A DNA stretch of 64,000 nt, taken from assembly GCF_022012305.1 (NCBI RefSeq), contig NZ_JAKLTM010000002.1, positions 1-64,000 of the forward strand. Reading direction: 5' to 3'. Of this stretch, positions 16,715 to 24,799 are shown piece by piece. The notes under the pieces were generated by a model. It made no database searches, had not been told where the DNA came from, and saw nothing but the letters and a program-made list of their open reading frames with translations. This DNA is from Ramlibacter paludis (lineage in GTDB: Bacteria > Pseudomonadota > Gammaproteobacteria > Burkholderiales > Burkholderiaceae_C). Made by a program: the position numbers and the translations under genes. Position 1 is the stretch's first letter. The number at the start of each line of letters is the position of its first letter.

Positions 16715-18400
16715 TCAGGCTTTCGCCTTTACATAGCGTCCAGGCGCCGGCTCGATCGCCTTGTACTTTGCGCCTTTGCCGTAGGTTTTGGGAGCCGGGA
16801 CCTGCTTGCCCGCATGGGGTTTGAGCCATTGCGACCAGTCGGTCCACCAGCTGCCCGGATGCTCCTTGGCGCCCGCCTGCCACTGCTCGAAGGTGGCGGG
16901 CAGCTTGTCGTTGGTCCAGTAGGAACGCTTGTTCTTGCTCGGCGGGTTGATCACGCCGGCGATGTGGCCCGACGCGCCCATCACGAAGCGCTTCTTGCCC
17001 GGCAGGTGCTTCACCGAGGCGTAGGCGCCGGCGATCGGGACGATGTGGTCCTCGCGCGAACCGTAGAGGTAGACCGGGATGTCGACCTTGGACAGGTCCA
17101 CCTTCTCACCCGCCACCACCGCCTTGCCCGGCTTCACCAGGTTGTTCTCCAGGTAGGTGTTGCGCAGGTACCAGGTGTACATCGGCCCCGGCAGGTTCGT
17201 GGAGTCGCTGTTCCAGTACAGCAGGTCGAAGGGTGGCGGCGTCTCGCCCTTGAGGTAGTTGCCCACCACGTAGTTCCACACCAGGTCGTTGGGGCGCAGG
17301 AAGCTGAAGGTGGAGGCCAGCTCCTGGCCCTTCAGCAGGCCGCCCTTGCCCAGCTGCATCTCGCGGAAGTTGACGAAGGCGTCGTCGACGAAGACGTCGA
17401 GGATGCCGGTGTCGGAGAAGTCGAGGAAGGTCGTCAGCAGCGTCGCCGAGGCCAGCGGCTTCTCGCCGCGCGCGGCGGCCACCGCCAGCGCGGTGCCGAG
17501 GATGGTGCCGCCCACGCAGAAGCCCAGCGCGTTGATCTGCTTGGCGCCGGCGATCTCCTTCGTCACCGAGATCGCCTTGAGCGCGCCGTCCTCGATGTAG
17601 TCGTCCCAGGTCTTGTCCTGCAGCGAGGCATCCGGATTGCGCCAGCTGACGACGAAGGTGCGGTGGCCCTGTTCGACCAGGTAGCGGATCAGCGAGTTCT
17701 CCGGCTGCAGGTCGAGGATGTAGAACTTGTTGATGCAGGGCGGCACCACGAGATAGGGCCGCTCGTACACCGTCTTCGTGAGCGGCTTGTACTCGACCAG
17801 CTGGAACAGCTCGTTCTCGAACACCACCGCGCCTTCGGTCGTGGCCACGTTGCGGCCGACCTCGAAGGCGCTCTCGTCGGTCATGGAGACGTGGCCCTGC
17901 TGCAGGTCGGCCAGCAGGTTCTGCATGCCGCGGGCAATGCTCTCGCCCTTGGTCTCCAGCGCCTTCTGCTGCGCCTCGGCATTGAGCGCCATGAAGTTGC
18001 TGGGCGCGGAGGCGGCCATCCACTGTTCGACGGCGAAGCGCAGCTTGGCCTTGGTCTTGGGATCGGCGTCGGCGGCTTCGGCCAGGCCGAGCAGCGTGCG
18101 CGCGTTCAGTAGGTAGACGGCGGCGGTGAAGGCAGCCACCGGGTTGCGCGACCAGGCATCGCCTGCAAAGCGCTTGTCCTTGACGGCCGGGCCGGCCAAG
18201 CCGTTGTTCCACAGCTCGGTCGCCTCGCGCACGTAGGCTTCCTGCAGCGTGCGCAGCTTGTCGGGAGAGAACTGGAGGGACGGGATGGCGCCGACGGCAG
18301 GCGTGGCGTCCTGGAAGGACTGGAGCGCCTTGCCCCAGTACTGGCCCAGCTGCTGCTGGAATTGCTGGGCGGCCGCAGCCCAGTTGGCTTCAGAATTCAT
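16715..18400 (-). CDS. phaC: Class I poly(3-hydroxyalkanoate) synthase
   Basis: This 561-residue enzyme polymerises (R)-3-hydroxyacyl-CoA on the granule surface. The PhaC N-terminal domain (about residues 60-240) is followed by the alpha/beta-hydrolase core. The catalytic triad is visible: Cys in the lipase-like box GFCVGG (about residue 298), Asp in SREDHIVP, and His in [13 protein letters not shown]. The Trp-rich C-terminus ([12 protein letters not shown]) is typical. Length and single-subunit form fit class I, which prefers short-chain monomers. It is first in the phaC-phaA-phaB operon. A 23-bp palindrome resembling a PhaR site lies 48-70 nt upstream of its ATG. Confidence 0.97.
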   Translation of the reverse strand: MNSEANWAAAAQQFQQQLGQYWGKALQSFQDATPAVGAIPSLQFSPDKLRTLQEAYVREATELWNNGLAGPAVKDKRFAGDAWSRNPVAAFTAAVYLLNARTLLGLAEAADADPKTKAKLRFAVEQWMAASAPSNFMALNAEAQQKALETKGESIARGMQNLLADLQQGHVSMTDESAFEVGRNVATTEGAVVFENELFQLVEYKPLTKTVYERPYLVVPPCINKFYILDLQPENSLIRYLVEQGHRTFVVSWRNPDASLQDKTWDDYIEDGALKAISVTKEIAGAKQINALGFCVGGTILGTALAVAAARGEKPLASATLLTTFLDFSDTGILDVFVDDAFVNFREMQLGKGGLLKGQELASTFSFLRPNDLVWNYVVGNYLKGETPPPFDLLYWNSDSTNLPGPMYTWYLRNTYLENNLVKPGKAVVAGEKVDLSKVDIPVYLYGSREDHIVPIAGAYASVKHLPGKKRFVMGASGHIAGVINPPSKNKRSYWTNDKLPATFEQWQAGAKEHPGSWWTDWSQWLKPHAGKQVPAPKTYGKGAKYKAIEPAPGRYVKAKA

Positions 18401-18447
18401 GCATGTCTCCTGCCGTCTTGTTCGGGCTTTCCCGAAGTATCACATCA

Positions 18448-18470
18448 AAAATGTTGCGCTGCAACATTTT
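18448..18470. promoter_or_regulatory. Perfect 10-3-10 palindrome, candidate PhaR operator
   Basis: AAAATGTTGC and GCAACATTTT are exact inverted arms around GCT, in the short divergent region between phaC (minus) and the small membrane gene at 18483 (plus). Its core TTGC-N3-GCAA agrees with the TGC/GCA-type sites of PhaR repressors that tune granule proteins and synthase. It is only 13 nt before the ATG of the plus-strand gene, so bound protein would probably affect both sides. The regulator identity is inference. Confidence 0.6.
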
Positions 18471-18482
18471 CTTGGGAGGTCC

Positions 18483-18758
18483 ATGGTTCTGCTCCTGACG
18501 GTCATCGGCTGGCTCTATGTCGCCCTGCTCATGGCGGTGGCCGAAGCGAACCATCCGAATGGCAGCCTGCTCGGCGCCATCTTCACCTTTTTTCTGTACG
18601 GCGTGGGGCCCATCGCGCTCGTGGTTTACCTGATGGGGAGATCGGCGCGGCGTGCTGCGCGCGAACGGCGCGAACAGGCGGCGGCTGCCTCAGGCGAGCC
18701 AGACGCTGGCGGCGAAACGCCCGCTGACCCGGTCGCGCCGGTGCGAAAAGAACCTTGA
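18483..18758 (+). CDS. Small two-helix inner-membrane protein, 91 aa
   Basis: The ATG follows GGGAGGT at ideal spacing and lies immediately after the phaC-side palindrome. Two hydrophobic segments, VLLLTVIGWLYVALLMAVA (residues 2-20) and LLGAIFTFFLYGVGPIALVVYLMG (about 29-52), are followed by an Arg-rich cytoplasmic stretch (SARRAARERREQ) and an Ala/Pro/Asp tail. I recognise no functional family. The last 69 bp overlap the 3' end of pgeF on the other strand, so the two transcripts are convergent and antisense over that stretch. Its divergent arrangement with phaC may mean shared regulation. Confidence 0.75.
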   Translation: MVLLLTVIGWLYVALLMAVAEANHPNGSLLGAIFTFFLYGVGPIALVVYLMGRSARRAARERREQAAAASGEPDAGGETPADPVAPVRKEP

Positions 18759-19442
18759 GGGGTTGCTGACCGTGCACCACGCGGTGCTGCCGTCGTTGCC
18801 GTCGACGGCGTGGATGCCCAGGGCGCGCAGGCGGCGCCGCGCGAGGCCCTGCAGGTCGGCGTAGAACTTGCCGGATTCCGCAGCGGGCCGAAAGCTGGCT
18901 GCGGCGCCGGCATCGGAGGCCACGAATGCGTCGCGCACTTCGGCGCCCACCGCGAAGGCGTCGGGACCGATGCAAGGGCCCAGCCAGGCCAGGACCTGGT
19001 CGCCCTCGTTCGCCATCGCCGGCCCCATGGCCGTCCACAGGGACTCCAGCACGCCGCCCGCGAGTCCGCGCCAGCCGCAATGCGCCGCGCCGGCCACCCG
19101 TCCCTGGCGATCGGCCAGCAGCACCGGCAGGCAATCGGCCACCATCATCGTGCAGGCGACGCCCGGCTCGGTGGTGAAGCAGGCATCCGCCTCGGCGCCG
19201 TCGCGGCTCGCGGCCGTGAGCCGCTCCACGCCCCATCCGTGCACCTGCTTCAGGAACACCGGCTGCGCGCCCAGCATGCGGCCGTAGCGCACGCGGTTCT
19301 CGGCGACGGCGCGCGGGTCGTCGCCGACATGGTCGCCGAGGTTCAGCGATGCATACGAGGGCGACACCGACACGCCGTCGTCGTCGCGCGTGCTGCAGGC
19401 GGCGCGCACCGCGGCGGGCGCGGGCCAGTCGGGCTTCAGCAT
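18690..19442 (-). CDS. pgeF: Peptidoglycan editing factor PgeF (YfiH/laccase-like family)
   Basis: This 250-residue protein belongs to the Cu-oxidase_4/YfiH family, whose members in bacteria correct peptidoglycan precursors by removing misincorporated L-Ser in place of L-Ala; some show polyphenol oxidase or purine nucleoside activity. The conserved metal-site residues are present: His in KQVHGWGV, Cys in ADCLPVLLAD, and His in AHCGWRGLAGGV, plus the C-terminal FFSHRRD. It lies 4 nt downstream of the GST-like gene and is probably co-transcribed with it. Its 3' end overlaps the small membrane gene convergently. Confidence 0.92.
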   Translation of the reverse strand: MLKPDWPAPAAVRAACSTRDDDGVSVSPSYASLNLGDHVGDDPRAVAENRVRYGRMLGAQPVFLKQVHGWGVERLTAASRDGAEADACFTTEPGVACTMMVADCLPVLLADRQGRVAGAAHCGWRGLAGGVLESLWTAMGPAMANEGDQVLAWLGPCIGPDAFAVGAEVRDAFVASDAGAAASFRPAAESGKFYADLQGLARRRLRALGIHAVDGNDGSTAWCTVSNPSRFFSHRRDRVSGRFAASVWLA

Positions 19443-19446
19443 GGGC

Positions 19447-20088
19447 TCAGGCCTCGTTGTCCGGGCAGTTCGAGGGCTGCGCGTTCAGGAAGGCCGGATG
19501 CAGCATGCAGACCTCGAAGGCCGCCATCGTGCGCGGCAGGCCGCTGAAGTCGACGCTGAAGCGCTGGCCGTTGAAGATCTGCGGCACCAGGCAGCAGTCG
19601 GCCAGCGTCGGCGTGTTGCCGAAGCTGTAGCGGCCGGCAGGCAGGCGCTGCAACTCCTGCTCGTACTTCTCGAGGCCGTCGCGCACCCAGTGCCGGTACC
19701 AGGCGTTCTTCGCTTCCTCCTCCACCTTGAGGTCGCGCACCAGGTACTTCAGCACCCGCAGGTTGTTCAGCGGATGGATCTCGCAGGCGATCAGCTGCGC
19801 CAGCGCCCGCACCTGAGCCCGCGCCACCGCGTCGCCGGGCAGCAGCGGCGGCTGCGGATGCGTCTCGTCGAGGTATTCGATGATGGCCATCGACTGCGAC
19901 AGGATGCGGCCGTCATCGAGCTCCAGCGCAGGCACCAGGCCCGAGGCCGAGACCGCGGCGTACTTCTCCTGCTTGTGCTCGCCCTTCACCAGGTGCACGG
20001 GCACGTAGTCGTAGGGGAGGCCCTTCAAGGCCAGCGCGATACGCACCCGGAACGAAGCGGAGGAGCGGAAGTAGTTGAACAGCTTCAT
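19447..20088 (-). CDS. maiA: Zeta-class GST isomerase (maleylacetoacetate / maleylpyruvate isomerase)
   Basis: This 213-residue glutathione transferase begins MKLFNYFRSSASFRVRIALALKGL. The SSxSxRVRIAL motif holds the zeta-class glutathione site. Later motifs such as LSQSMAIIEYLDE and TLADCCLVPQIFN are standard. Such enzymes isomerise maleylacetoacetate in tyrosine breakdown or maleylpyruvate in gentisate breakdown, with glutathione as cofactor. Gentisate dioxygenase and fumarylpyruvate hydrolase lie 6 kb away and no homogentisate genes are present, so maleylpyruvate is the likelier substrate here; that choice is inference from context. The ATG at 20088 was chosen because it starts the domain; the frame extends upstream into the divergent hydrolase region. 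Confidence 0.88.
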   Translation of the reverse strand: MKLFNYFRSSASFRVRIALALKGLPYDYVPVHLVKGEHKQEKYAAVSASGLVPALELDDGRILSQSMAIIEYLDETHPQPPLLPGDAVARAQVRALAQLIACEIHPLNNLRVLKYLVRDLKVEEEAKNAWYRHWVRDGLEKYEQELQRLPAGRYSFGNTPTLADCCLVPQIFNGQRFSVDFSGLPRTMAAFEVCMLHPAFLNAQPSNCPDNEA

Positions 20089-20137
20089 GCCTTCAAGCAT
20101 AAACCCTACACTCGCGAAAACAGCGGAGACAAGCGAC

Positions 20138-21064
20138 ATGCTGCACCCCCAGGCCCAGGCCTTGCTGCGACTGATCGAAGAGAAAGGCGTGCCACCGACG
20201 CATACGCTCACGCCGGCCCAGGCCCGCGCCTGGTACCGCGAGCGGCGCACCTTCACGCAGCCCGATCCGCCCGAGATCGGCGCCGTGCGCGACCTCGAGG
20301 CGCGGGGCATCCCGCTGCGCAGCTATCGCCCGCTGGGCAGCGCCGCCGCCGACGTCCTGCCGGTGCTCGTCTACTACCACGGCGGCGGCTGGGTGATCGG
20401 CGATCTCGACACCCACGACACGCTGTGCCGCCAGCTCTGCAACCAGTCCGGCTGCGCCGTCATCGCGGTGGACTACCGCATGGGACCGGAGCATCGCTTC
20501 CCGGCCGCCGTCGACGACGCCATCGCGGCTGCGCGCTGGGTGCGCGCCAACGCGGCGGCGCTGAAGGTTGACGCGAGCCGCATGGCGGTGGGCGGCGACA
20601 GCGCCGGCGGCAACCTGGCCGCGGTCGTCGCCATCGCGGCGCGCGACGCGGGCGACCTGCCGCTCGCCTTCCAGCTGCTGATCTACCCGGCGACCGACCA
20701 GCGCCGCCGCTGGCCCTCGCACACCAGCAACGGCCAGGGCTACCTGCTGACCCAGGACACCATGGATTACTTCCATGACCACTACATCCCCGACAAGGCG
20801 CAGGACCTCGACTGGCGCGCCTCGCCGCTGCTGCAGCCCGATCTCTCGCGCCTGCCGCCCGCCTTCGTGCTGACCGCCGGCTACGACCCCTTGCGCGACG
20901 AAGGCCTGCAATATGCGCACGCGCTGTCCGCGGCGGGCACGCGCTCCACGCTGGTGAACTTCGAGCGGCAGATCCACGGCTTCATCACCATGGGCCGGGT
21001 CCTCGACGAAGCCAACGCCGCCGTGCAACTCTGCGCGTCGCAGCTGCGGCAAGCCCTGGCATGA
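20138..21064 (+). CDS. Alpha/beta hydrolase, hormone-sensitive-lipase family
   Basis: This 308-residue esterase shows the oxyanion-hole motif HGGGW (about residue 80), the nucleophile elbow GDSAGG (about 153), the acid Asp in GYDPLRDEG and the catalytic His in RQIHGFITM. It hydrolyses carboxylic esters in the cytoplasm; the substrate is unknown. The ATG at 20138 follows GGAGA and starts a normal N-terminal cap (MLHPQAQALL). An earlier ATG at 20075 would overlap the divergent isomerase gene. It overlaps the Rieske gene by ATGA and heads a four-gene operon, so it may release an aromatic acid or amide for the oxygenase. Confidence 0.9.
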   Translation: MLHPQAQALLRLIEEKGVPPTHTLTPAQARAWYRERRTFTQPDPPEIGAVRDLEARGIPLRSYRPLGSAAADVLPVLVYYHGGGWVIGDLDTHDTLCRQLCNQSGCAVIAVDYRMGPEHRFPAAVDDAIAAARWVRANAAALKVDASRMAVGGDSAGGNLAAVVAIAARDAGDLPLAFQLLIYPATDQRRRWPSHTSNGQGYLLTQDTMDYFHDHYIPDKAQDLDWRASPLLQPDLSRLPPAFVLTAGYDPLRDEGLQYAHALSAAGTRSTLVNFERQIHGFITMGRVLDEANAAVQLCASQLRQALA

Positions 21065-22443
21065 GGGCCGACCATAGCGAGCTGATGACCCGCATCGGCC
21101 CGGGCACGGGCTGCGGCGCGGTGCTGCGCCGCTACTGGCAGCCGGTCGCGCTGGTCGATGAATTCGACGCGCGCCTGGACCCACGCATGGCGCAGCGAGC
21201 GGTGAAGGCGCTGCGCGTGCTGGGCCAGGACTTGGTTCTCTTCAAGGATGCCGAAGGCCGCTGGGGCTTGCTGGATCGCGCCTGCCCGCACCGCGGCGCC
21301 GACCTCGCCTTCGGCCGCCACGAAGGCGACGGCCTGCGCTGCCCTTTCCACGGATGGAAGTTCGACGCCACCGGCCGCTGCCTGGAAACGCCGGCGGAAC
21401 CCGTGGGCAGCAAGCTGTGCGAACGCATCCGGCAGCGCAACTACCCGGTGCTGGAGCGCAGCGGCATCCTGTTCGCGTGGTTCGGCGAGGAAGGCCAGGC
21501 ACCGCCGCCCTTCCCTGCCTTCGACTGCTTCACCGCCCCGGCGACGCACACCTTTGCCTTCAAGGGCCTGTGGAACTGCAACTGGCTGCAGGCCTTCGAG
21601 GTCGGCATCGATCCGGCGCATCCGTCCTTCCTGCACCGCTTCCTCAATGACGCGCCGCTCGACGCGATCGGCGACAACGCAGCCGGCCGCCAGTTTCGCA
21701 GCGCCAGCGCCGGCGCCTTCGAGGGCGAGAAGTGGCCGATGACGCGGATCATGCGCGAGTTCCACCGCCCCGAGATCTCCTTCGAATCCCGGCCCTGGGG
21801 CCTGCAGCTCACCGCGCTGCGCCCGATGACCGACGCGCTCACGCACGTGCGCATCACGCAGGCGATCTTTCCGCACACCTTCGTCATCCCGCTTTCGGAG
21901 ACGCTGACCATCACGCAGATGCACGTGCCGGTCGACGACACGCGCACCTACTGGTACTCGGTCTTCACCAGCTTCGCCGGGCCGGTCGACAAGGAAGCGA
22001 TGCGGCAGCAGCGGCTGCAGTTCATTTCGCTGCCGGACTACGTGCCGAAGTCCGGCCGCCACGACAACTGGGGCTTCGATCCCGCGGAGCAGCGCACGCA
22101 GACCTACCTGGGCATGGGCGAGGAAGACATCAACGTGCACGACCAGTGGGCGGTGGAAAGCATGGGCCCGATCCAGGACCGCACGCGCGAGCACCTGGGC
22201 ACCAGCGACAAGGTGATCGTCGCCAACCGGCGCATGCTGCTGAAGGCGATCGAGACCGTGCAGGCGGGCGGTGCCGCGCCCGGCGCGGCCGACCCTTCGC
22301 TAGCCGACCGGATGCGCGGCCCCGACACCGTGGACGGCATCGCGCCCGCCGGCACCTGGGGCACGTGGTGGCAGGAACGCGTGCAGGCCAAGCGGGCCGG
22401 CGCGCCCTGGCTGGCGCAGCCCGAGAAGGCGGAAACCGCGTGA
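21061..22443 (+). CDS. Rieske non-haem iron oxygenase, phthalate-dioxygenase-like alpha subunit
   Basis: This 460-residue oxygenase has a Rieske [2Fe-2S] site, CPHRGAD followed 17 residues later by CPFHGWKF (about residues 75-99). Its mononuclear iron site is seen in FEVGIDPAHPSFLHR, which supplies the D-x2-H-x4-H pattern. The architecture matches phthalate/phenoxybenzoate-type oxygenases that work as alpha-only oligomers and hydroxylate or demethylate aromatic acids. No ferredoxin or reductase gene is in the window, so electrons must come from a partner encoded elsewhere. It is translationally coupled to the hydrolase upstream (ATGA) and the glutamine-synthetase-like gene downstream (GTGA). 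Confidence 0.92.
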   Translation: MRADHSELMTRIGPGTGCGAVLRRYWQPVALVDEFDARLDPRMAQRAVKALRVLGQDLVLFKDAEGRWGLLDRACPHRGADLAFGRHEGDGLRCPFHGWKFDATGRCLETPAEPVGSKLCERIRQRNYPVLERSGILFAWFGEEGQAPPPFPAFDCFTAPATHTFAFKGLWNCNWLQAFEVGIDPAHPSFLHRFLNDAPLDAIGDNAAGRQFRSASAGAFEGEKWPMTRIMREFHRPEISFESRPWGLQLTALRPMTDALTHVRITQAIFPHTFVIPLSETLTITQMHVPVDDTRTYWYSVFTSFAGPVDKEAMRQQRLQFISLPDYVPKSGRHDNWGFDPAEQRTQTYLGMGEEDINVHDQWAVESMGPIQDRTREHLGTSDKVIVANRRMLLKAIETVQAGGAAPGAADPSLADRMRGPDTVDGIAPAGTWGTWWQERVQAKRAGAPWLAQPEKAETA

Positions 22444-23915
22444 GTTTCGCCGCGCGCTGCGGCCTGCACGACGCCGCCCGCGAACAGGCGCTGCAGCATG
22501 CGAGCCACCTGCTGGCCTCCAGCGGCATCGAGCTGGTGCGCTTTGCCTGGTGTGACCTGCACGGCGTACTGCGCGGCAAGACGCTGGTCGCATCTGCTTT
22601 CGAGAAGGCGCTGCACGAGGGCGTGGGACTCGTCAGCACGCTGCTGTTGAAGGACACCTCGGACCGCACGGCCTGGAAAGTCTTCGAGCCGGGTGGCACC
22701 GCCGGCCTGCCCGGCTTCGGCTTTGCCAACAACCTGCTGCTGCTGGCCGACCCGGCGAGCTTCCGGCAACTTCCCTGGGCCGCGGCCACTGGCTGGGTGC
22801 AAGGGCAACCCTGGTTCCAGGACGGCACGCCGGTGGAACTGGACACCCGGCGCGTCCTGCAGCGCGCGCTGGCCAGGCTGGCGGACGCCGGCTTCGCGAT
22901 GCAATGCGGCCTGGAGGTCGAGTTCCACATCTACCGCATCGAGGACACACAGGCGCAGCTCGACCCGCAACTGGCCGACTGGCCCGGCGCCCCGCCGCGC
23001 GTGAGCCTCGTCCATCCCGGCTACAACCTGCTGGCCGAAGGCTGGGCCGACCTCGCCGAGGAGCCGCTGCGCATCGTGCAGCGCACCGCGCAGGCGCTCG
23101 GCCTGCCCTTGCTGTCGCTGGAGATCGAGCTGGGTCCCAGCCAGGTGGAAGCGGTGTTCGACGTGACCGACGCGCTCACGGCCGCCGACAACATGGTGCT
23201 GTTCCGCAGCGCCGTGAAGCAGGCCCTGCGCCGCGCCGGCTACCACGCCACCTTCATGTGCCGGCCGCCCTTTCCCAACATCATGTCCAGCGGCTGGCAC
23301 CTGCACCAGTCGCTGGTGGATGCGCGCACGGGCCGCAACGCCTTCCTGCGCGACGCGCCCGCGCCGGGCAGCACGCCGGCGCGGGCGGACCACACGCTGT
23401 CGGAGACCGGCGAGCGCTATCTCGCCGGCCTGTTGGCGCATGCGCGCGGCATGGCGGCTTTCTGCACGCCGACGGCCAATGGGTACGGCCGCTTCCGCCC
23501 CAACGCGCTCGCGCCGCAAGCGGTGCTGTGGGGCCGCGACAACCGCGGCGCCATGCTGCGCGTGATCGGCGAATGCGGCGACCGCGGCACGCGCATCGAG
23601 AACCGCATCGGCGAACCGGCTGCCAATCCGTATCTCTATCTCGCCTCGCAGGTCCATGCGGGCCTGGACGGCATCGCGCGCGGGCTGCGGGCGCCGGCCG
23701 CCACCGATGCGCCTTATGGCAGCGCCGGCGAGCGGCTGCCGACCAGCCTGGGCGAGGCGCTTCAGGCCCTGCGCGCGGATCCCGGCCTCTGCACCGCCTT
23801 CGGCGCCTCCTTCGTCGATTACTTCGTGCGCATCAAGGAGAGCGAACAACGGCGCTTCGAGGAGGCCGCCGATCCCGACGAGTTCCAGCGGCGCGAGTAT
23901 TTCTCCCGCATCTAG
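22440..23915 (+). CDS. Glutamine-synthetase-like gamma-glutamyl ligase
   Basis: The GTG start overlaps the Rieske stop (GTGA) and yields 491 residues. Family motifs are visible: GLEVEFH (metal-binding Glu), SGWHLHQS (ammonia/amine site region), NGYGRFRPN, and GECGDRGTRIENRIGEPAANPYLYLA near the C-terminus. It belongs to the type of glutamine synthetase relatives that ligate glutamate to amines, such as PuuA, IpuC and the first enzyme of aniline pathways. Nitrogen-assimilation adenylylation and PII features are not evident. Tight coupling to a Rieske oxygenase recalls aniline dioxygenase systems, in which gamma-glutamylation precedes ring oxidation, but the matching amidotransferase gene is absent. 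The substrate is unknown. Confidence 0.85.
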   Translation: MSFAARCGLHDAAREQALQHASHLLASSGIELVRFAWCDLHGVLRGKTLVASAFEKALHEGVGLVSTLLLKDTSDRTAWKVFEPGGTAGLPGFGFANNLLLLADPASFRQLPWAAATGWVQGQPWFQDGTPVELDTRRVLQRALARLADAGFAMQCGLEVEFHIYRIEDTQAQLDPQLADWPGAPPRVSLVHPGYNLLAEGWADLAEEPLRIVQRTAQALGLPLLSLEIELGPSQVEAVFDVTDALTAADNMVLFRSAVKQALRRAGYHATFMCRPPFPNIMSSGWHLHQSLVDARTGRNAFLRDAPAPGSTPARADHTLSETGERYLAGLLAHARGMAAFCTPTANGYGRFRPNALAPQAVLWGRDNRGAMLRVIGECGDRGTRIENRIGEPAANPYLYLASQVHAGLDGIARGLRAPAATDAPYGSAGERLPTSLGEALQALRADPGLCTAFGASFVDYFVRIKESEQRRFEEAADPDEFQRREYFSRI

Positions 23916-23968
23916 CTCCGCGCACAATCGGTACCCGGAACCACAACAATTTCCCGGAGCAGGAACCC

Positions 23969-24277
23969 ATGATTCTCGAGATCGCCGACATCCGCATCCA
24001 GCCCGGCCGCCAGGCCGAATTCGAGGAGGCCATCACCCGCGCGCTGCGCACCGTGGCCTCGCGCGCCAAGGGCATGCAGGGCTACAAGGTCAACAAGTGC
24101 ATCGAGACGCCCGAGCGCTTCGTGCTGCAGATCTTCTGGGACACGCTGGAGGACCACACGGTGGGCTTCCGCCAGGGCCCCTTGTTCACCGAGTGGCGCG
24201 CGATCATCGGCCCTTTCTTCGCCCAGCCACCGCTGGTGGAGCATTTCGAGCTGGTGACGAAGTCGGACGGCGCCTGA
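23969..24277 (+). CDS. Antibiotic biosynthesis monooxygenase (ABM) domain protein, 102 aa
   Basis: This is a small dimeric ferredoxin-like alpha+beta barrel protein: MILEIADIRIQPGRQAEFEEAI, then a second strand-helix half with FVLQIFWDTLEDH and a conserved HFELV end. ABM proteins include quinol monooxygenases and haem-degrading enzymes, but many in catabolic operons are of unknown role. The ATG follows GGAGC after a 53-nt gap from the ligase gene. Its stop directly abuts the stop of the convergent marR gene (TGATCA). It may act on a hydroxylated ring product made by the Rieske enzyme; that is inference. Confidence 0.85.
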   Translation: MILEIADIRIQPGRQAEFEEAITRALRTVASRAKGMQGYKVNKCIETPERFVLQIFWDTLEDHTVGFRQGPLFTEWRAIIGPFFAQPPLVEHFELVTKSDGA

Positions 24278-24730
24278 TCAGACTTCCGGCGCGGCCGCAT
24301 CCTGGTGGCCGGCCACCAGGCGCGACAACAGCGCCAGCAGCTGCTCGCGCTCCGCGCCTTCCAGCGGCCCCAGGATCCGCTGCTGCACCTTGCCGACCGC
24401 GCGCCGCGTCTGCTGCGCCACCTCGGCGCCCTCCTTCGTCACCGACAGCAGCTTGCGCCGGCGATCGACCGCGTCGGGCTCGCGCCGCACCCAGCCGCGC
24501 GCTTCCAGCCGCGTGATCACCGAGCCGAAGGTGGCCGGATCGAAGGCCACCTTGCGCGCCAGCGTCACCTGGTCCTCGCCCGGGTCCTCGATCAGCGCGT
24601 TGAGGATGGCGAACTGCACGGGCGTGATGTCGTAAGCCGCGGTCTCCTCCATGAAGATCGCCACCGACACCTGGTGCGCGCGCCGGATCAGGTGCCCCGG
24701 CGCCTGCCGGAAATCGAAGCCTTTCGCCAT
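24278..24730 (-). CDS. MarR-family transcriptional regulator
   Basis: This 150-residue winged-helix repressor contains ITPVQFAILNALIEDPGEDQVTLARKVAFDPATFGSVITRLEARGWVRRE, with the recognition helix around DPATFGSVITRL and the wing RRKLLSVTKEG. MarR proteins usually bind aromatic acids and repress a neighbouring operon. It is divergent from the FAD oxidoreductase-gentisate-TRAP operon across only 69 bp and convergent with the upstream Rieske operon. Control of the divergent promoter, and perhaps of itself, by an aromatic ligand is the natural reading. Confidence 0.93.
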   Translation of the reverse strand: MAKGFDFRQAPGHLIRRAHQVSVAIFMEETAAYDITPVQFAILNALIEDPGEDQVTLARKVAFDPATFGSVITRLEARGWVRREPDAVDRRRKLLSVTKEGAEVAQQTRRAVGKVQQRILGPLEGAEREQLLALLSRLVAGHQDAAAPEV

Positions 24731-24758
24731 GCGCGGCAGTGTAGCCGCGCCGTCCGGC

Positions 24759-24787
24759 TTGCAGGCGGGCTCATTCGTATGTATGCT
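24759..24787 (+). promoter_or_regulatory. Sigma70-type promoter for the gentisate/TRAP operon
   Basis: TTGCAG (24759-24764) and TATGCT (24782-24787) are separated by 17 bp. Transcription would start near 24794-24796, only a few bases before the ATG at 24800, so the first mRNA may be almost leaderless. The promoter is in the divergent gap with marR, where the repressor would be expected to bind. Confidence 0.6.
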
Positions 24788-24799
24788 TATCAATTGCCC

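Noticed and set aside
19447-20088. Tyrosine/homogentisate pathway role for the isomerase
   Set aside because: No homogentisate dioxygenase or fumarylacetoacetase is nearby, whereas gentisate dioxygenase and fumarylpyruvate hydrolase are; maleylpyruvate is the better-supported substrate.
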